A program made the translations under genes and the position numbers. A DNA stretch of 17,327 bases from ZC4RG30 sp031424095 (GTDB lineage: Bacteria; Pseudomonadota; Gammaproteobacteria; Steroidobacterales; Steroidobacteraceae): assembly GCA_031424095.1 (NCBI GenBank), contig JANPGU010000081.1, positions 1 to 17,327 of the forward strand. Direction: 5' to 3'. The notes beneath the pieces are model-generated. The model ran no database searches and was not told the origin of the DNA. It saw only the letters and a list, made by a program, of their open reading frames with translations. This document shows positions 7,591-15,413 of the stretch, piece by piece (the first letter of the stretch is position 1; each line of letters begins with the position of its first letter).

Positions 7591-9045
7591 ATGGCGAACA
7601 GCCCACGGACCATCGCGGTGCGCAATCCGCGCACCGGTGCTGTCGATTTCGATCTTCCGGTGGCGGATGCCGGCGAGGTTGGCGCGCGCGCTGCAAGGCT
7701 GCGGGAGAACCAGAAATCCTGGGTCGCGCTGGGTCTGCCGGGCCGCAATGCCGTGATGGCGCGCTGGCTGACCGAGGTGCGCAAGCGCGCCGCTGCCATC
7801 GCGCAGTCCGATGCAGAGGATACGGGTGGTTGCCACACCTCGTATCTGCAGGGCTTCATCACCATGGGCAACATCGGTGGCTGGCTGGAAGATGCTGCCA
7901 TCGCCCTCGACAAGGCCAGCTTCCGCGGCCCATCACGCGCCGTGCCCACGGTCGAAGTGCGCACGCAGTTTGTTCCCTATCCACTCTGCGGTGTGATCAG
8001 CCCGTGGAACGCGCCCATGATGCTGGCCTTGCTCGATGCCGTGCCCGCATTGTTTGCCGGCTGCGCCGTGCTGCTGAAGCCCAGTGAGATCACGCCGCGC
8101 TTCACCGGTCCGCTGTTCGAGAGTGTACGCGCCGTGCCGGAGCTCGCCGCCGTGTTTGATTTCGTGACCGGCGACGCCGAGACCGGCAAGGCAGTGATCG
8201 ACCATGCCGATGTGGTCTGCTTCACCGGCAGTGTGCCTACTGGCCGCAAGATCGCCATCCACTGCGCCGAACGCCTGATTCCGGGCTACCTGGAACTCGG
8301 TGGCAAGGATCCAGTGATCGTCACGGCGAACGCCGATCTCGAACGTGCGACCACGGCCGTGCTGCGCGGCGCGGCGCATGCCAATGGCATGGTCTGCTTC
8401 TCGGTCGAACGCATCTATGTGGCCGCCGCCATCCACGACGAGTTCGTCACGAAACTCGTGGCAAAGGCCAGGGCAGTGCGGCTCAACACGGGCAACCCGC
8501 GCGCCGGTCACCTGCATCCGTTTACCTTCGCCCCACAGGCGCAGATCGTGGAGCGTCACCTCGCCGACGCGGTGGCGAAGGGCGCCACGATCCTGACGGG
8601 CGGTGCCATTGAAAACCATGCGGGTGGTCTCTACATGCGTCCGACGGTGCTCACGGACGTGACCCACGACATGCTGATCATGCAGGACGAGACCTTCGGT
8701 CCCTGCCTGCCGGTGATGAAGTTCAGCACCATCGACGAGGCTGTCGCACTGGCAAACGACACCACCTTTGGTCTCACCGCCTCGGTCATTGCAGGCACCG
8801 AGGCCGAGGCACTGCCGATTGCCGAACAGCTCAATGCCGGTGCGGTGTTCCTGCAGGACACTTTTCTGACCTTTGCGAAGAACCGCACTATCGGCACCAA
8901 CAGCTTCGGATTCTCGGGGGTGGGTGGTGGTTCGCGCACCGGACCCGAAGCCATCCTGCGCTTCATGCGCCGCAAGGCGCTGCTGACCCAGCACGCCGCA
9001 CCGGCCGACATCCAGAACGACCATCATCTGCCGCAGGAGGGTTGA
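7591..9045 (+). CDS. NAD(P)-dependent aldehyde dehydrogenase
   Basis: This is a 484-residue member of the aldehyde dehydrogenase superfamily, oxidising an aldehyde to its acid with NAD(P)+. Visible key residues are N140 in ISPWNAP, K163 in LLKPSE, the glycine motif FTGS at 211-214, E235 in LELGGKDP, nucleophile C269 and E367 in QDETFGP. The residue two before the nucleophile is Met (GMVC) instead of the usual Gln, a mild departure from the family signature. The ATG at 7591 is chosen over the preceding TTG because GAAGGGG lies 5 bases upstream. It is first in an operon: the next gene begins 3 bases after its stop. It probably oxidises products of the alcohol dehydrogenase in the same operon or of the divergent dioxygenase. 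The exact aldehyde is unknown. Confidence 0.93.
   Translation: MANSPRTIAVRNPRTGAVDFDLPVADAGEVGARAARLRENQKSWVALGLPGRNAVMARWLTEVRKRAAAIAQSDAEDTGGCHTSYLQGFITMGNIGGWLEDAAIALDKASFRGPSRAVPTVEVRTQFVPYPLCGVISPWNAPMMLALLDAVPALFAGCAVLLKPSEITPRFTGPLFESVRAVPELAAVFDFVTGDAETGKAVIDHADVVCFTGSVPTGRKIAIHCAERLIPGYLELGGKDPVIVTANADLERATTAVLRGAAHANGMVCFSVERIYVAAAIHDEFVTKLVAKARAVRLNTGNPRAGHLHPFTFAPQAQIVERHLADAVAKGATILTGGAIENHAGGLYMRPTVLTDVTHDMLIMQDETFGPCLPVMKFSTIDEAVALANDTTFGLTASVIAGTEAEALPIAEQLNAGAVFLQDTFLTFAKNRTIGTNSFGFSGVGGGSRTGPEAILRFMRRKALLTQHAAPADIQNDHHLPQEG
9035..9040 (+). promoter_or_regulatory. Consensus Shine-Dalgarno AGGAGG before the SnoaL-like gene
   Basis: AGGAGG sits inside the last codons of the aldehyde dehydrogenase gene, 8 bases before the ATG at 9049. 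It is the strongest ribosome-binding site in the operon and fixes the start of the SnoaL-like gene. Confidence 0.75.
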
Positions 9046-9048
9046 GGC

Positions 9049-9555
9049 ATGAGCTGGCAATTAAGTGCGCTGGACCGGCTGGAAATCCAGGAACTGTATT
9101 CGCGTTATGCCTGGGGCATCGACCTCGCCGATCTAGACATGGCGCTGTCGGTGTTCACGCAGGACGCCTCGTTCGATCATCTCTGGCAGGGCAAGGTGCA
9201 GGGGCATGCAGCCATCACGGCGAATCTGCAATCGCTGTGGTACGACCGGCAGCACTGGTGGATCGGCCGCCAGCACCTGATGAATCATTTCATCATGGAG
9301 CCGCGTGCCGAGGAAGGCGAAGCGGACGTCCGCTGCTTTTTCCAGATCCTCCAGCACAGCGTCGAATACCGGAAGAATTTCGTTTTCGGCATCGGCACCC
9401 GCATCGATCACGTCACCCGCAAGGAAGGCAGCTGGAAGTTCCAGAGCCTCACCGTCAACGCGTGGACGCAGCTGGATGACATCCCCTGGCAGGGTGAAAT
9501 CACCATGCCGCGGCCGCCGCGCGCCCCGGTTTCCAACCCGAACAACAAGGGTTGA
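9049..9555 (+). CDS. SnoaL-like / NTF2-fold protein
   Basis: This is a 168-residue protein of the SnoaL-like (NTF2-fold) superfamily, a cone-shaped pocket fold used by small isomerases, hydratases and aromatic-ring dioxygenase small subunits. The N-terminal signature LDRLEIQELYSRYAWGID, followed by LADLDMALSVFTQDASF, is typical of the SnoaL_4-type group. The middle is histidine- and tryptophan-rich (HWWIGRQHLMNHF), a plausible pocket lining. The C-terminus is a proline-rich tail (about 152-166). It begins 3 bases after the aldehyde dehydrogenase stop and ends just before the alcohol dehydrogenase start, so it is co-expressed with them. A role in dehydration, isomerisation or substrate binding for this pathway is inference; the reaction cannot be read from the sequence. 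Confidence 0.82.
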   Translation: MSWQLSALDRLEIQELYSRYAWGIDLADLDMALSVFTQDASFDHLWQGKVQGHAAITANLQSLWYDRQHWWIGRQHLMNHFIMEPRAEEGEADVRCFFQILQHSVEYRKNFVFGIGTRIDHVTRKEGSWKFQSLTVNAWTQLDDIPWQGEITMPRPPRAPVSNPNNKG

Positions 9556-9557
9556 AG

Positions 9558-10658
9558 ATGCGTGTCACTGCCGCGGTCAGCCGGTCTTCCGGTGATGCGC
9601 CAACCCTCGAGCCACTGGAGCTCGAGGCGCCGCGCGCGGGCGAGATGCTGGTGCGGCTGGTTGCCACCGGCATCTGCCATACAGACCTGCACGAACATCC
9701 CGGCCGCCATGCGCCGCATCCCATCGTGCTGGGACACGAAGGCGCAGGAGTAGTGCAGGCGCTTGGCGCCGGCGTGCGCGGTTTCGCGATGGGCGACCAC
9801 GTGATCCTCAGCGGCAGCTCCTGTGGTCATTGCCCGAGTTGCCTCGCCAACCGGCCGACCTATTGCGATCTGGCGATGCCACTGTGTTTCGGTGGTCGCC
9901 GCCTGGACGGTTCGACTGCGCTGAGCGCTGGCGACGCGCCTGTCCATTCGCATTTCTTCGGCCAGTCGAGCTTCGCCACGCATGCGGTGGTGCCCGAACG
10001 CACGGCGGTCAAGGTCGACCAGGACCTGCCGCTGGCAAAGCTCGGGCCGCTGGGCTGTGGCGTCATCACGGGTGCCGGCGCCGTGATCGAAGCACTGCAG
10101 GTCGGCTACGGCGACTCGATCGCGGTGTTTGGTGTAGGCGGGGTCGGGCTGTCTGCCATCATGGCGGCGCGCCTGGTGGGCGCCCGCCACATCGTGGCCG
10201 TCGATGTGAATGCAGAGCGACTGGCGCTGGCACGCGAACTGGGTGCAACCCATGCGTTCCACTCCGACGACGACGCCGTCAAGCAGATACGGGCCGTGAC
10301 GGGCAGGGGTGTGCGCTGCAGCCTGAACAGCACCACGGTGCCGGCCGTGCACAGCATGGCACTGGATGTGCTGGCCATGAATGGCACCTGCGGCTTCGTT
10401 GCCGCACCGCGTGGCGCGTGGGCGCCGTCAATGTTTCCGATGCTGGCCGGTGGCCGGCAGTTGCGGGGCATTCTGGGTGGCGATGCCCATCCTGCCGTGT
10501 TCCTGCCACAGCTGATCGACTACTGGCGCCAGGGCCGCTTTCCCTTCGACCGTCTGCTGACTTTCTACCGTTTCGACGAAATCGCCCGCGCTTTTGCCGA
10601 CGTGCATCATGGCCGCGTGATCAAGCCGGTGCTGCTGATGGAAGGAGCGCAGACATGA
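9558..10658 (+). CDS. Zinc-dependent alcohol dehydrogenase (MDR superfamily)
   Basis: This is a 366-residue medium-chain dehydrogenase that interconverts an alcohol and an aldehyde. The catalytic zinc ligands C40 (GICHTDL), H60/E61 (GHEGAG) and C167 are present. The structural zinc lobe has all four cysteines: C89, C92, C95 and C103. The Rossmann motif GVGGVG is at 192-197, and D216 at the end of the second strand favours NAD+ over NADP+. The style resembles class III-like and aryl-alcohol dehydrogenases. The ATG at 9558 follows AAGGG at 6-base spacing; a TTG two codons earlier is less likely. Its stop overlaps the start of the alpha/beta hydrolase gene (ATGA), indicating translational coupling. 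With the upstream aldehyde dehydrogenase it forms a two-step alcohol-to-acid route. The substrate is unknown. Confidence 0.94.
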   Translation: MRVTAAVSRSSGDAPTLEPLELEAPRAGEMLVRLVATGICHTDLHEHPGRHAPHPIVLGHEGAGVVQALGAGVRGFAMGDHVILSGSSCGHCPSCLANRPTYCDLAMPLCFGGRRLDGSTALSAGDAPVHSHFFGQSSFATHAVVPERTAVKVDQDLPLAKLGPLGCGVITGAGAVIEALQVGYGDSIAVFGVGGVGLSAIMAARLVGARHIVAVDVNAERLALARELGATHAFHSDDDAVKQIRAVTGRGVRCSLNSTTVPAVHSMALDVLAMNGTCGFVAAPRGAWAPSMFPMLAGGRQLRGILGGDAHPAVFLPQLIDYWRQGRFPFDRLLTFYRFDEIARAFADVHHGRVIKPVLLMEGAQT

Positions 10659-11530
10659 CACCTGATATGCGCGCAAGGTTGCAGGCACTGGGCGCGGAAC
10701 TCGGTCCCGCAATGCTGCAGGGGACTTCCGCACTGCTGGCGTCGCTTGCCGCGCAGCCCGACCCTTCGGTCGCGATCAGCCGCGATCAGTTCTATGGTCC
10801 GGATGCGCGCCACCGCCTCGATATCTTCCGCCAGGGCACGCCCGCGCGCGCGCCCGTGCTGGTGTACGTGCACGGCGGTGGCTTCGTGATGGGCGACAAG
10901 ACCAGTGCCGGTTCGCCCTTCTATGACAATGTCGGGCAGTGGGCTGCACAGCAGGGTTTTGTCGGTGTCACGCTCACCTATCGTCTCGCGCCGCTGCATC
11001 GCTGGCCCAGCGGGCCGCAGGACATGGGCCTGGCCGTGAGCTGGCTGCGCACGCACATCGCTTCCTTCGGCGGCGACCCCGATGCGATCTTCCTCATGGG
11101 TCAGAGCGCGGGCGCGGCGCATGTCGCCGCGTATGTCAGCCAGGCTCACCGCGATCGCGATGAGTCCACCGGACTTGCCGGTGCACTGATGGTGTCGGGT
11201 ATCTACGATCCGGTCACGCAGCCGCCGAACCCGTTCAGCGATGCCTATTACGGTGAAGAACCCGCCACGCGCGCGACAGCGCGCCTCACCGCCGGATTGC
11301 TCGCAAGCTCGCTGCCGCTGCTGTTCTCGGTCAGCGAGTTCGATCCGCGCGACTTCCAGGATCAGGCCGTGCAGCTCGTGCAGGCGTGGCACCAGGCAAA
11401 AGGGCGCTATCCGCCGCTGGAATTCCTCGCAGGGCACAACCACCTGTCGCCGGCCCAGGCGATCGGATCGGGCAACGACGATCTCGGGCCGCGCATCGCG
11501 CGCTTCATCGCAGCCATCAACCGGTCCTGA
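10655..11530 (+). CDS. Alpha/beta hydrolase (HSL-type esterase)
   Basis: This is a 291-residue carboxylesterase-like alpha/beta hydrolase of the hormone-sensitive-lipase type. The oxyanion-hole motif HGGGF is at 73-77 and the nucleophile elbow GQSAG contains S151. The likely acid is D230 in SEFDPRDF, and the likely catalytic base is H263 in GHNHLSP. The segment LTYRLAPLHRWPSGPQDM is characteristic of this group. There is no signal peptide, so it acts in the cytoplasm. The start overlaps the alcohol dehydrogenase stop (ATGA) with AAGGAG 7 bases upstream, so the two are coupled. It is probably the last gene of the operon and could release the alcohol used by the dehydrogenase from an ester. Its 3' end overlaps the convergent transporter gene by 14 bp. 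Confidence 0.9.
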   Translation: MTPDMRARLQALGAELGPAMLQGTSALLASLAAQPDPSVAISRDQFYGPDARHRLDIFRQGTPARAPVLVYVHGGGFVMGDKTSAGSPFYDNVGQWAAQQGFVGVTLTYRLAPLHRWPSGPQDMGLAVSWLRTHIASFGGDPDAIFLMGQSAGAAHVAAYVSQAHRDRDESTGLAGALMVSGIYDPVTQPPNPFSDAYYGEEPATRATARLTAGLLASSLPLLFSVSEFDPRDFQDQAVQLVQAWHQAKGRYPPLEFLAGHNHLSPAQAIGSGNDDLGPRIARFIAAINRS

Positions 11531-12866
11531 GATCGCTGTGCAGCGTGCGGCTCGCCATGGCATAGAAGATCGCGGCAACCACATAGGCCAGTACACACAG
11601 CGTCAGCGCGCCGATGAGGCCGGCGCGCGCAGCCTCGGCACAGGCACCGGTCAGTGCAGGTGCCGTCGCACCGGGTCGGCACACAGCCAGATAGTCGGCA
11701 CGCCCCATGGCAGAGGTCGCGATCCGGTCGCTGGCAAAGCCGACGAAAGTCGGTCCAATGCCGGCACCGGCCAGCGCATAGCACATGGCAAACACAGCCG
11801 CCGCCGACGAGCGCATGTTCACCGGCGTCAGGTTCTGGATCAGGCCGACGGTGGGCCCGTAGTGAATCATCGCGCCCATGCAGCCCAGTGCGATCAGCGT
11901 GACGGCCACCGGCAGGCTCGCGCTCTGGAAGCCGATCACGAAGCACACGGTCGTCAGGGCCAGTGCCGCGGCTGGTGCCAGCACCCACCACCGCACGTCG
12001 CGCGCCGACGCCCGGTCCGTGCCGAAGGCACCCACCAGCAATCCCACCGCCAGCGACGACCCGGACACGATGCCGAACAGGGCTGCAGCGCTGCTGATCG
12101 GCAGATGAAAGCTGCGCACGAAGTAAAGCACCATGAACTGCGCCACGCCCTGGATGCCGATCGCGCAGATGGAGCCACCGATCACGACCCAGCGCAGGCT
12201 GGGCACCGACCACAGATGGGAAAACACAGCGCGCAGCGCCGGCGGTGTGTGCCTGGCCTTTTCCACCCCATCCGCCAGTCCGCGCGGCGGTTCGGTCAAT
12301 CCGAGCCAGGTGAGCAGAGCCACCAGCAGTCCGGGGATACCGAAAGCAAAGAACACCGCGCGCCAACCCCAGCGCTCGGCAATGACGCCCGCGAACAGCG
12401 CGCCAGCCAGCGCACCGAGAGGCAGGCCCAGCATGATCAGTGACATCCCGGTGGCGCGGCGGGCACGTGGAAAGTGGTCGGCCACCAGCGAACTGGTGGG
12501 CGCGGTGAAACCAGCCTCACCCATGCCGACCCCAATTCTCGCCAGCAGCATCGTGCCGAAGCTCGTCGCCATGCCCGAGAACGCCGTGGCGGCGGACCAG
12601 AACGCCGTGGCGAACGCGATGATGGCGATCCGGCTGCGACGTTCCGCAAGCCAGCCCACCGGAATGCCGAGTCCCCCATACAACAAGGCGAAGGCGAGTC
12701 CCTGCAGCAGTCCGATCTGTGTGTCGCTGAGCCCGAGCTCGACGCGGATCAACGGCGCCAGCACCGAAAATACGGTGCGGTCCGCGAGATTGAAGAAACA
12801 GACCAGAAACAGGATTCCAACGAACCGCATCCGATAGCGATTCGTCAGCAAAGGGTGATCCGGCAC
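11517..12866 (-). CDS. MFS transporter (Spinster-like)
   Basis: This is a 449-residue major facilitator with about 12 hydrophobic helices, acting in the inner membrane. The N-terminal helix FVGILFLVCFFNLADRTVFS and the following LGLSDTQIGLLQGLAFALLYG match the Spinster-like group common in aromatic- and terpenoid-degrading proteobacteria. Motif A appears as GWLAERRSRI, with Glu in place of the usual Asp. The start is uncertain: a GTG at 12866 has GGGGGA a few bases upstream and is chosen here; a TTG at 12890 and an ATG at 12830 are alternatives. It overlaps the 3' end of the convergent hydrolase. Its place next to the catabolic operon suggests it imports the substrate or exports an intermediate; direction and cargo are inference. 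Confidence 0.88.
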   Translation of the reverse strand: MPDHPLLTNRYRMRFVGILFLVCFFNLADRTVFSVLAPLIRVELGLSDTQIGLLQGLAFALLYGGLGIPVGWLAERRSRIAIIAFATAFWSAATAFSGMATSFGTMLLARIGVGMGEAGFTAPTSSLVADHFPRARRATGMSLIMLGLPLGALAGALFAGVIAERWGWRAVFFAFGIPGLLVALLTWLGLTEPPRGLADGVEKARHTPPALRAVFSHLWSVPSLRWVVIGGSICAIGIQGVAQFMVLYFVRSFHLPISSAAALFGIVSGSSLAVGLLVGAFGTDRASARDVRWWVLAPAAALALTTVCFVIGFQSASLPVAVTLIALGCMGAMIHYGPTVGLIQNLTPVNMRSSAAAVFAMCYALAGAGIGPTFVGFASDRIATSAMGRADYLAVCRPGATAPALTGACAEAARAGLIGALTLCVLAYVVAAIFYAMASRTLHSDLRTG

Positions 12867-12901
12867 AATTCCCCCGTAGCGGACCGTCAACGGTCTCTCA
12901 C

Positions 12902-12933
12902 GCCCGCAGCTTGTTGTTCTTTGCGAAGCGGGC
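12902..12933 (-). terminator. Possible weak stem-loop between the PRC-barrel and MFS genes
   Basis: GCCCGC at 12902-12907 can pair with GCGGGC at 12928-12933 around a 20-base loop. It lies after the PRC-barrel stop and before the transporter start. There is no T-run on either strand, so an intrinsic terminator is doubtful; it may be only a chance hairpin. Confidence 0.2.
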
Positions 12934-12967
12934 AGTAGGCCATAGGCGGCGCGCAGGGGTCAACGCT

Positions 12968-13390
12968 CTAGATGAAAGGGCGCCTCGAGACAGCCACGGG
13001 TCCGTAATACGCGTGCACTTCTTTTTCCCATGCCGGATCTGCCATCGCCGGCCAGTGATCCTTGTCGAAACCCGGCGCATCGCGGAGCCGTTCTTTTTCG
13101 ATGTTGAGCACGAACCATTTGTTCTCGATGTCCAGTGCCAGCGAATGCCACGGAACTGCAAACAGCTTGCCGTGGATGCCCAGGATTCCGCCGAACGAGA
13201 GCACCGCATAGGCGATGGTGCCCTGCGAGACATCCAGCATGATGTGCGTGATTTCGCCGAGGCTGGCACCGGCCGGATTGACCACCTTGTCACCCGTCAG
13301 CGTATCGGCTGCCATGATGTGCGGGCCCGGTCCAGCTGGATTGCTGTCCCGTCCGATGATGCCGTCCCTGTTCACGTTGTCTGGGGTCAT
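12968..13390 (-). CDS. PRC-barrel domain protein
   Basis: This is a 140-residue soluble protein with a PRC-barrel, a small beta-barrel first described in photosynthetic reaction-centre H subunits and RimM. The barrel covers about residues 27-100: MAADTLTGDKVVNPAGASLG, EITHIMLDVSQGTIAYAVLSFG, then KLFAVPWHSL and FVLNIEKERL. The tail FDKDHWPAMADPAWEKEVHAYYG is the characteristic extension of free-standing bacterial PRC-barrel proteins, which are often linked to stress. The start at 13390 follows a GAGGT ribosome site (within CGCGAGGTA). An upstream in-frame start at 13477 would overlap the PilZ gene and is rejected. It lies 7 bp after the PilZ stop, so they form a two-gene operon. The molecular role is not established. 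Confidence 0.87.
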   Translation of the reverse strand: MTPDNVNRDGIIGRDSNPAGPGPHIMAADTLTGDKVVNPAGASLGEITHIMLDVSQGTIAYAVLSFGGILGIHGKLFAVPWHSLALDIENKWFVLNIEKERLRDAPGFDKDHWPAMADPAWEKEVHAYYGPVAVSRRPFI

Positions 13391-13397
13391 GATCAAA

Positions 13398-13724
13398 CTA
13401 CCTCGCGGGTGTCGTTGCATCCGCTGCATGGGAAAGAAACACGTATACGGGGTGCAGGCCGGGATCAAGCCATTCAATCGCGATGCCGGCTTTTTCTACG
13501 CGAACCACGCAGGCCTCCAGCCAGTCGGTTTTGGCGAGCGGGCGCACTGCGATGCGGGACAACAGTGGACACGGCGTGTCTGTTTCCAGGAAGGCGCCGC
13601 TGAGGCTGGCACTGCGCACCTTGACAACCTTCGACAGGCCATCGGCTGTGCGGATCTCCGCGGCAGCGTGCACGTCCATGCGGATTCCCCAACGATGTTC
13701 CATGAGCTGAGTGTTGCCGTACAT
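13398..13724 (-). CDS. PilZ-domain protein (possible c-di-GMP receptor)
   Basis: This is a 108-residue single-domain PilZ protein. The RxxxR element of c-di-GMP binding is present as R11 to R15 in HRWGIR. The second element, [D/N]xSxxG, appears as SASLSG (38-43): Ser and Gly are kept but the first acidic/amide residue is Ser. The rest of the barrel fits: AFLETDTPCPLLSRIAV, EACVVRVEKAGIAIEWL. Binding of c-di-GMP is therefore plausible but may be weakened. The ATG at 13724 has AAGGGG about 7 bases upstream. It is the first gene of a pair with the PRC-barrel gene, suggesting a link between second-messenger sensing and an envelope or stress response; that link is inference. Confidence 0.82.
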   Translation of the reverse strand: MYGNTQLMEHRWGIRMDVHAAAEIRTADGLSKVVKVRSASLSGAFLETDTPCPLLSRIAVRPLAKTDWLEACVVRVEKAGIAIEWLDPGLHPVYVFLSHAADATTPAR

Positions 13725-13904
13725 TGAAAGCCCCTTCCGACCAGGCGTTGGTCCGGGCGCCCCTGCCCGTATTTACAAAATGCTGCAGCAGCGTCTGCCG
13801 TTATGTAAGCAGCGGTCTTCCCCGGATGTAGGAATCCATAACCCTCGGACCGCCGGCTCAGGGTATGCGTATGCTTTGAGTTAAGAAATTCTCCAGGCGG
13901 ACGT

Positions 13905-14333
13905 ATGAATCGTGTGTTGGTTGCAATCCTTTGTTGCGCGCCACTTGTCGCTGTCGCGGCAGATGAATGGAAGGTTTCCCAGCTCGAGCAGGATATGCGC
14001 AACCTGCAGCGCCAGGTGCAGGCGCAGTCACAACAGATCGACGCGTTGCGATTGCAAATGGCCCGTCCGGAGCAGATTCGTCCACCCGTCAGACCCGATG
14101 TCCTGCCAGTCGCTGGAGCATGGATCGATGCGGCGAAGTGGCAACGCGTCCGTAACGGCATGAGTGGACTGGAAGTGATCGGCCAGCTCGGGCCACCAAC
14201 GTCGCTGCGGGTCAGCGGCGGCGGGCGCGTGCTGCTGTATGCCATCGAAATCGGCTCGGCCGGATTCCTCAGCGGCAGCGTGACGCTGCGCGAACGCATG
14301 GTGACCAGCCTGGAAACGCCGGTCCTCAAGTAG
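13905..14333 (+). CDS. Small exported coiled-coil protein, possibly BamE/SmpA-like
   Basis: This is a 142-residue protein with a clear signal peptide (NRVLVAILCCAPLVAVAA, cleavage near residue 19), so it is periplasmic or envelope-bound. Residues 22-53 form a coiled coil (VSQLEQDMRNLQRQVQAQSQ and following). A proline-rich linker leads into a C-terminal domain: WQRVRNGMSGLEVIGQLGPP, then SGGGRVLLYAI and a final LSGSVTLRERMVTSLE. The GMS...VIGQLGPP segment resembles the SmpA/BamE-like fold, where a GM-turn starts a helix followed by a three-stranded sheet; this is pattern matching, not proof. AGGCGG lies 4 bases before the ATG. It diverges from the PilZ pair across 180 bp and converges with the CorA-type gene, their stop codons being 4 bp apart. 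Function unknown. Confidence 0.72.
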   Translation: MNRVLVAILCCAPLVAVAADEWKVSQLEQDMRNLQRQVQAQSQQIDALRLQMARPEQIRPPVRPDVLPVAGAWIDAAKWQRVRNGMSGLEVIGQLGPPTSLRVSGGGRVLLYAIEIGSAGFLSGSVTLRERMVTSLETPVLK

Positions 14334-14337
14334 CCCG

Positions 14338-15306
14338 CTACACCCATTTCGCCTTGCGGAAGCGCGAATAGAGGTAGATGTCGATCGCCGTCATCGCGAC
14401 GATCGAAAGTGCATAGCCATAGCGCCAATGCAGCTCCGGCATGTGCTCGAAATTCATCCCATAGATGCCCGCGATCAGCGTTGGCACCGCGACCAGGGCC
14501 GCATAGGCCGCGAGGCGCTTCATGGTCTCGCTTTCCTGCAGGTTGATCATCGAAATATTGACCGATATGGCTGTGCCAATGGTGTCCCGGGTTGAATCAA
14601 TGGTCTGATTCAGCCGCTGCAGATGATCGTAGATGTCGCGGAAGTATTCGCGCAGATTCAGCAGCAGTGCCGGCACACGGGCACCGGACAGGTTGGAGAC
14701 AGCCTCGAGCAGCGGTGCAATGGCGTGCTTCAGGGTCATCAGGCGCTGCTTGAGTTCGTACAATGCTTCCATCGTGGCGCGCGGCGAACTGTGGATCTCG
14801 AAAATCCGCTCTTCGATGCTTTCAAGCTCATTCTCGAGTGCATCCAGTACGGGAAAATAGCGGTCGACCACCGCGTCCATCAGCGCATAGAGCACATAGC
14901 AGGAGCCGTGGCGCAGCAGCTCGGGCTCGCGCTCACACCTGGAACGCACATCCTGGAAGCCGCGCTCCACGCCCCGGCGCACGGACAGCACATAGTTCGG
15001 GCCGCTGAAGATATCGACTTCGCCCACGCGGAACGTGGCGCCGTCGAGTTCGATCATATGCAGCACGACGAACAGGCTGTCGCCGAACTCCTCGATCTTC
15101 GGGCGTTCGTGGCCATGGCAGGCGTCTTCGACCGCCAGAGGATGCAGTCCGAACTGCTCCTGCATCTCGGCAAGCGCCTCGACACTTGGATCCGACAGGG
15201 CAACCCAGACGAAGCACTCGGGACGATGCAGGTAATTCCGGATCTGGGCAGGCTCGATCTCGGCGATCTTGCTGCCATTTTCATAGACCACGGATTTAAT
15301 CAGCAT
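14338..15306 (-). CDS. CorA-family divalent metal transporter
   Basis: This is a 322-residue inner-membrane CorA-type channel, expected to move Mg2+ or related ions (Co2+, Ni2+, Zn2+) as a pentamer. The cytoplasmic funnel comes first (FVWVALSDPSVEAL, FGLHPLAVEDACHGHERPK, then the long stalk helix). Two C-terminal transmembrane helices follow (about 263-282 and 296-313). The signature YGMNFEHMPEL follows the first helix, with GMN at 283-285. The loop sequence after GMN lacks the MPEL-free negative insert of some Zn exporters but does not settle the direction. The ATG at 15306 is preferred because GGGGGA lies just upstream; a GTG at 15342 would add 12 low-complexity glycine/aspartate residues with no better ribosome site. 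Which ion is carried is not determined. Confidence 0.93.
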   Translation of the reverse strand: MLIKSVVYENGSKIAEIEPAQIRNYLHRPECFVWVALSDPSVEALAEMQEQFGLHPLAVEDACHGHERPKIEEFGDSLFVVLHMIELDGATFRVGEVDIFSGPNYVLSVRRGVERGFQDVRSRCEREPELLRHGSCYVLYALMDAVVDRYFPVLDALENELESIEERIFEIHSSPRATMEALYELKQRLMTLKHAIAPLLEAVSNLSGARVPALLLNLREYFRDIYDHLQRLNQTIDSTRDTIGTAISVNISMINLQESETMKRLAAYAALVAVPTLIAGIYGMNFEHMPELHWRYGYALSIVAMTAIDIYLYSRFRKAKWV

Positions 15307-15413
15307 GAATCCCCCGCAATCGTCGCCGCCGCCGAATTTCACTCACCGTGCATGTTAGCCCAGCTCAACGGGTTCGTAATGCGCCGCGCCTTGCGCCGTG
15401 GGACACTGCGCCA

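Noticed and set aside
7933..9060. 375-codon minus-strand frame opposite the aldehyde dehydrogenase gene
   Set aside because: Histidine- and arginine-rich translation without family motifs; shadow of a well-supported dehydrogenase.
9830..10654. In-frame extension that would make the alpha/beta hydrolase 566 residues long
   Set aside because: The extension overlaps the alcohol dehydrogenase in another frame and is not protein-like; the ATG at 10655 has a good ribosome site and gives the normal family length.
11241..12443. 400-codon plus-strand frame opposite the MFS gene
   Set aside because: Low-complexity Arg/Gln/His-rich shadow of a clear 12-helix transporter.
12898..13293. 131-codon minus-strand frame overlapping the PRC-barrel gene
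   Set aside because: It is a frame-shifted shadow; the overlapping frame encodes a complete PRC-barrel with its typical tail.
13755..13789. Self-complementary GGGCGCCC and GCTGCAGC in the gap upstream of the PilZ gene
   Set aside because: Eight-base GC-rich palindromes are common in this base composition and no regulator site or promoter geometry supports them.
14331..14340. Short palindrome TAGC-CC-GCTA between the exported-protein and CorA genes
   Set aside because: It is formed simply by two convergent TAG stop codons four bases apart; the stem is too short for a terminator.
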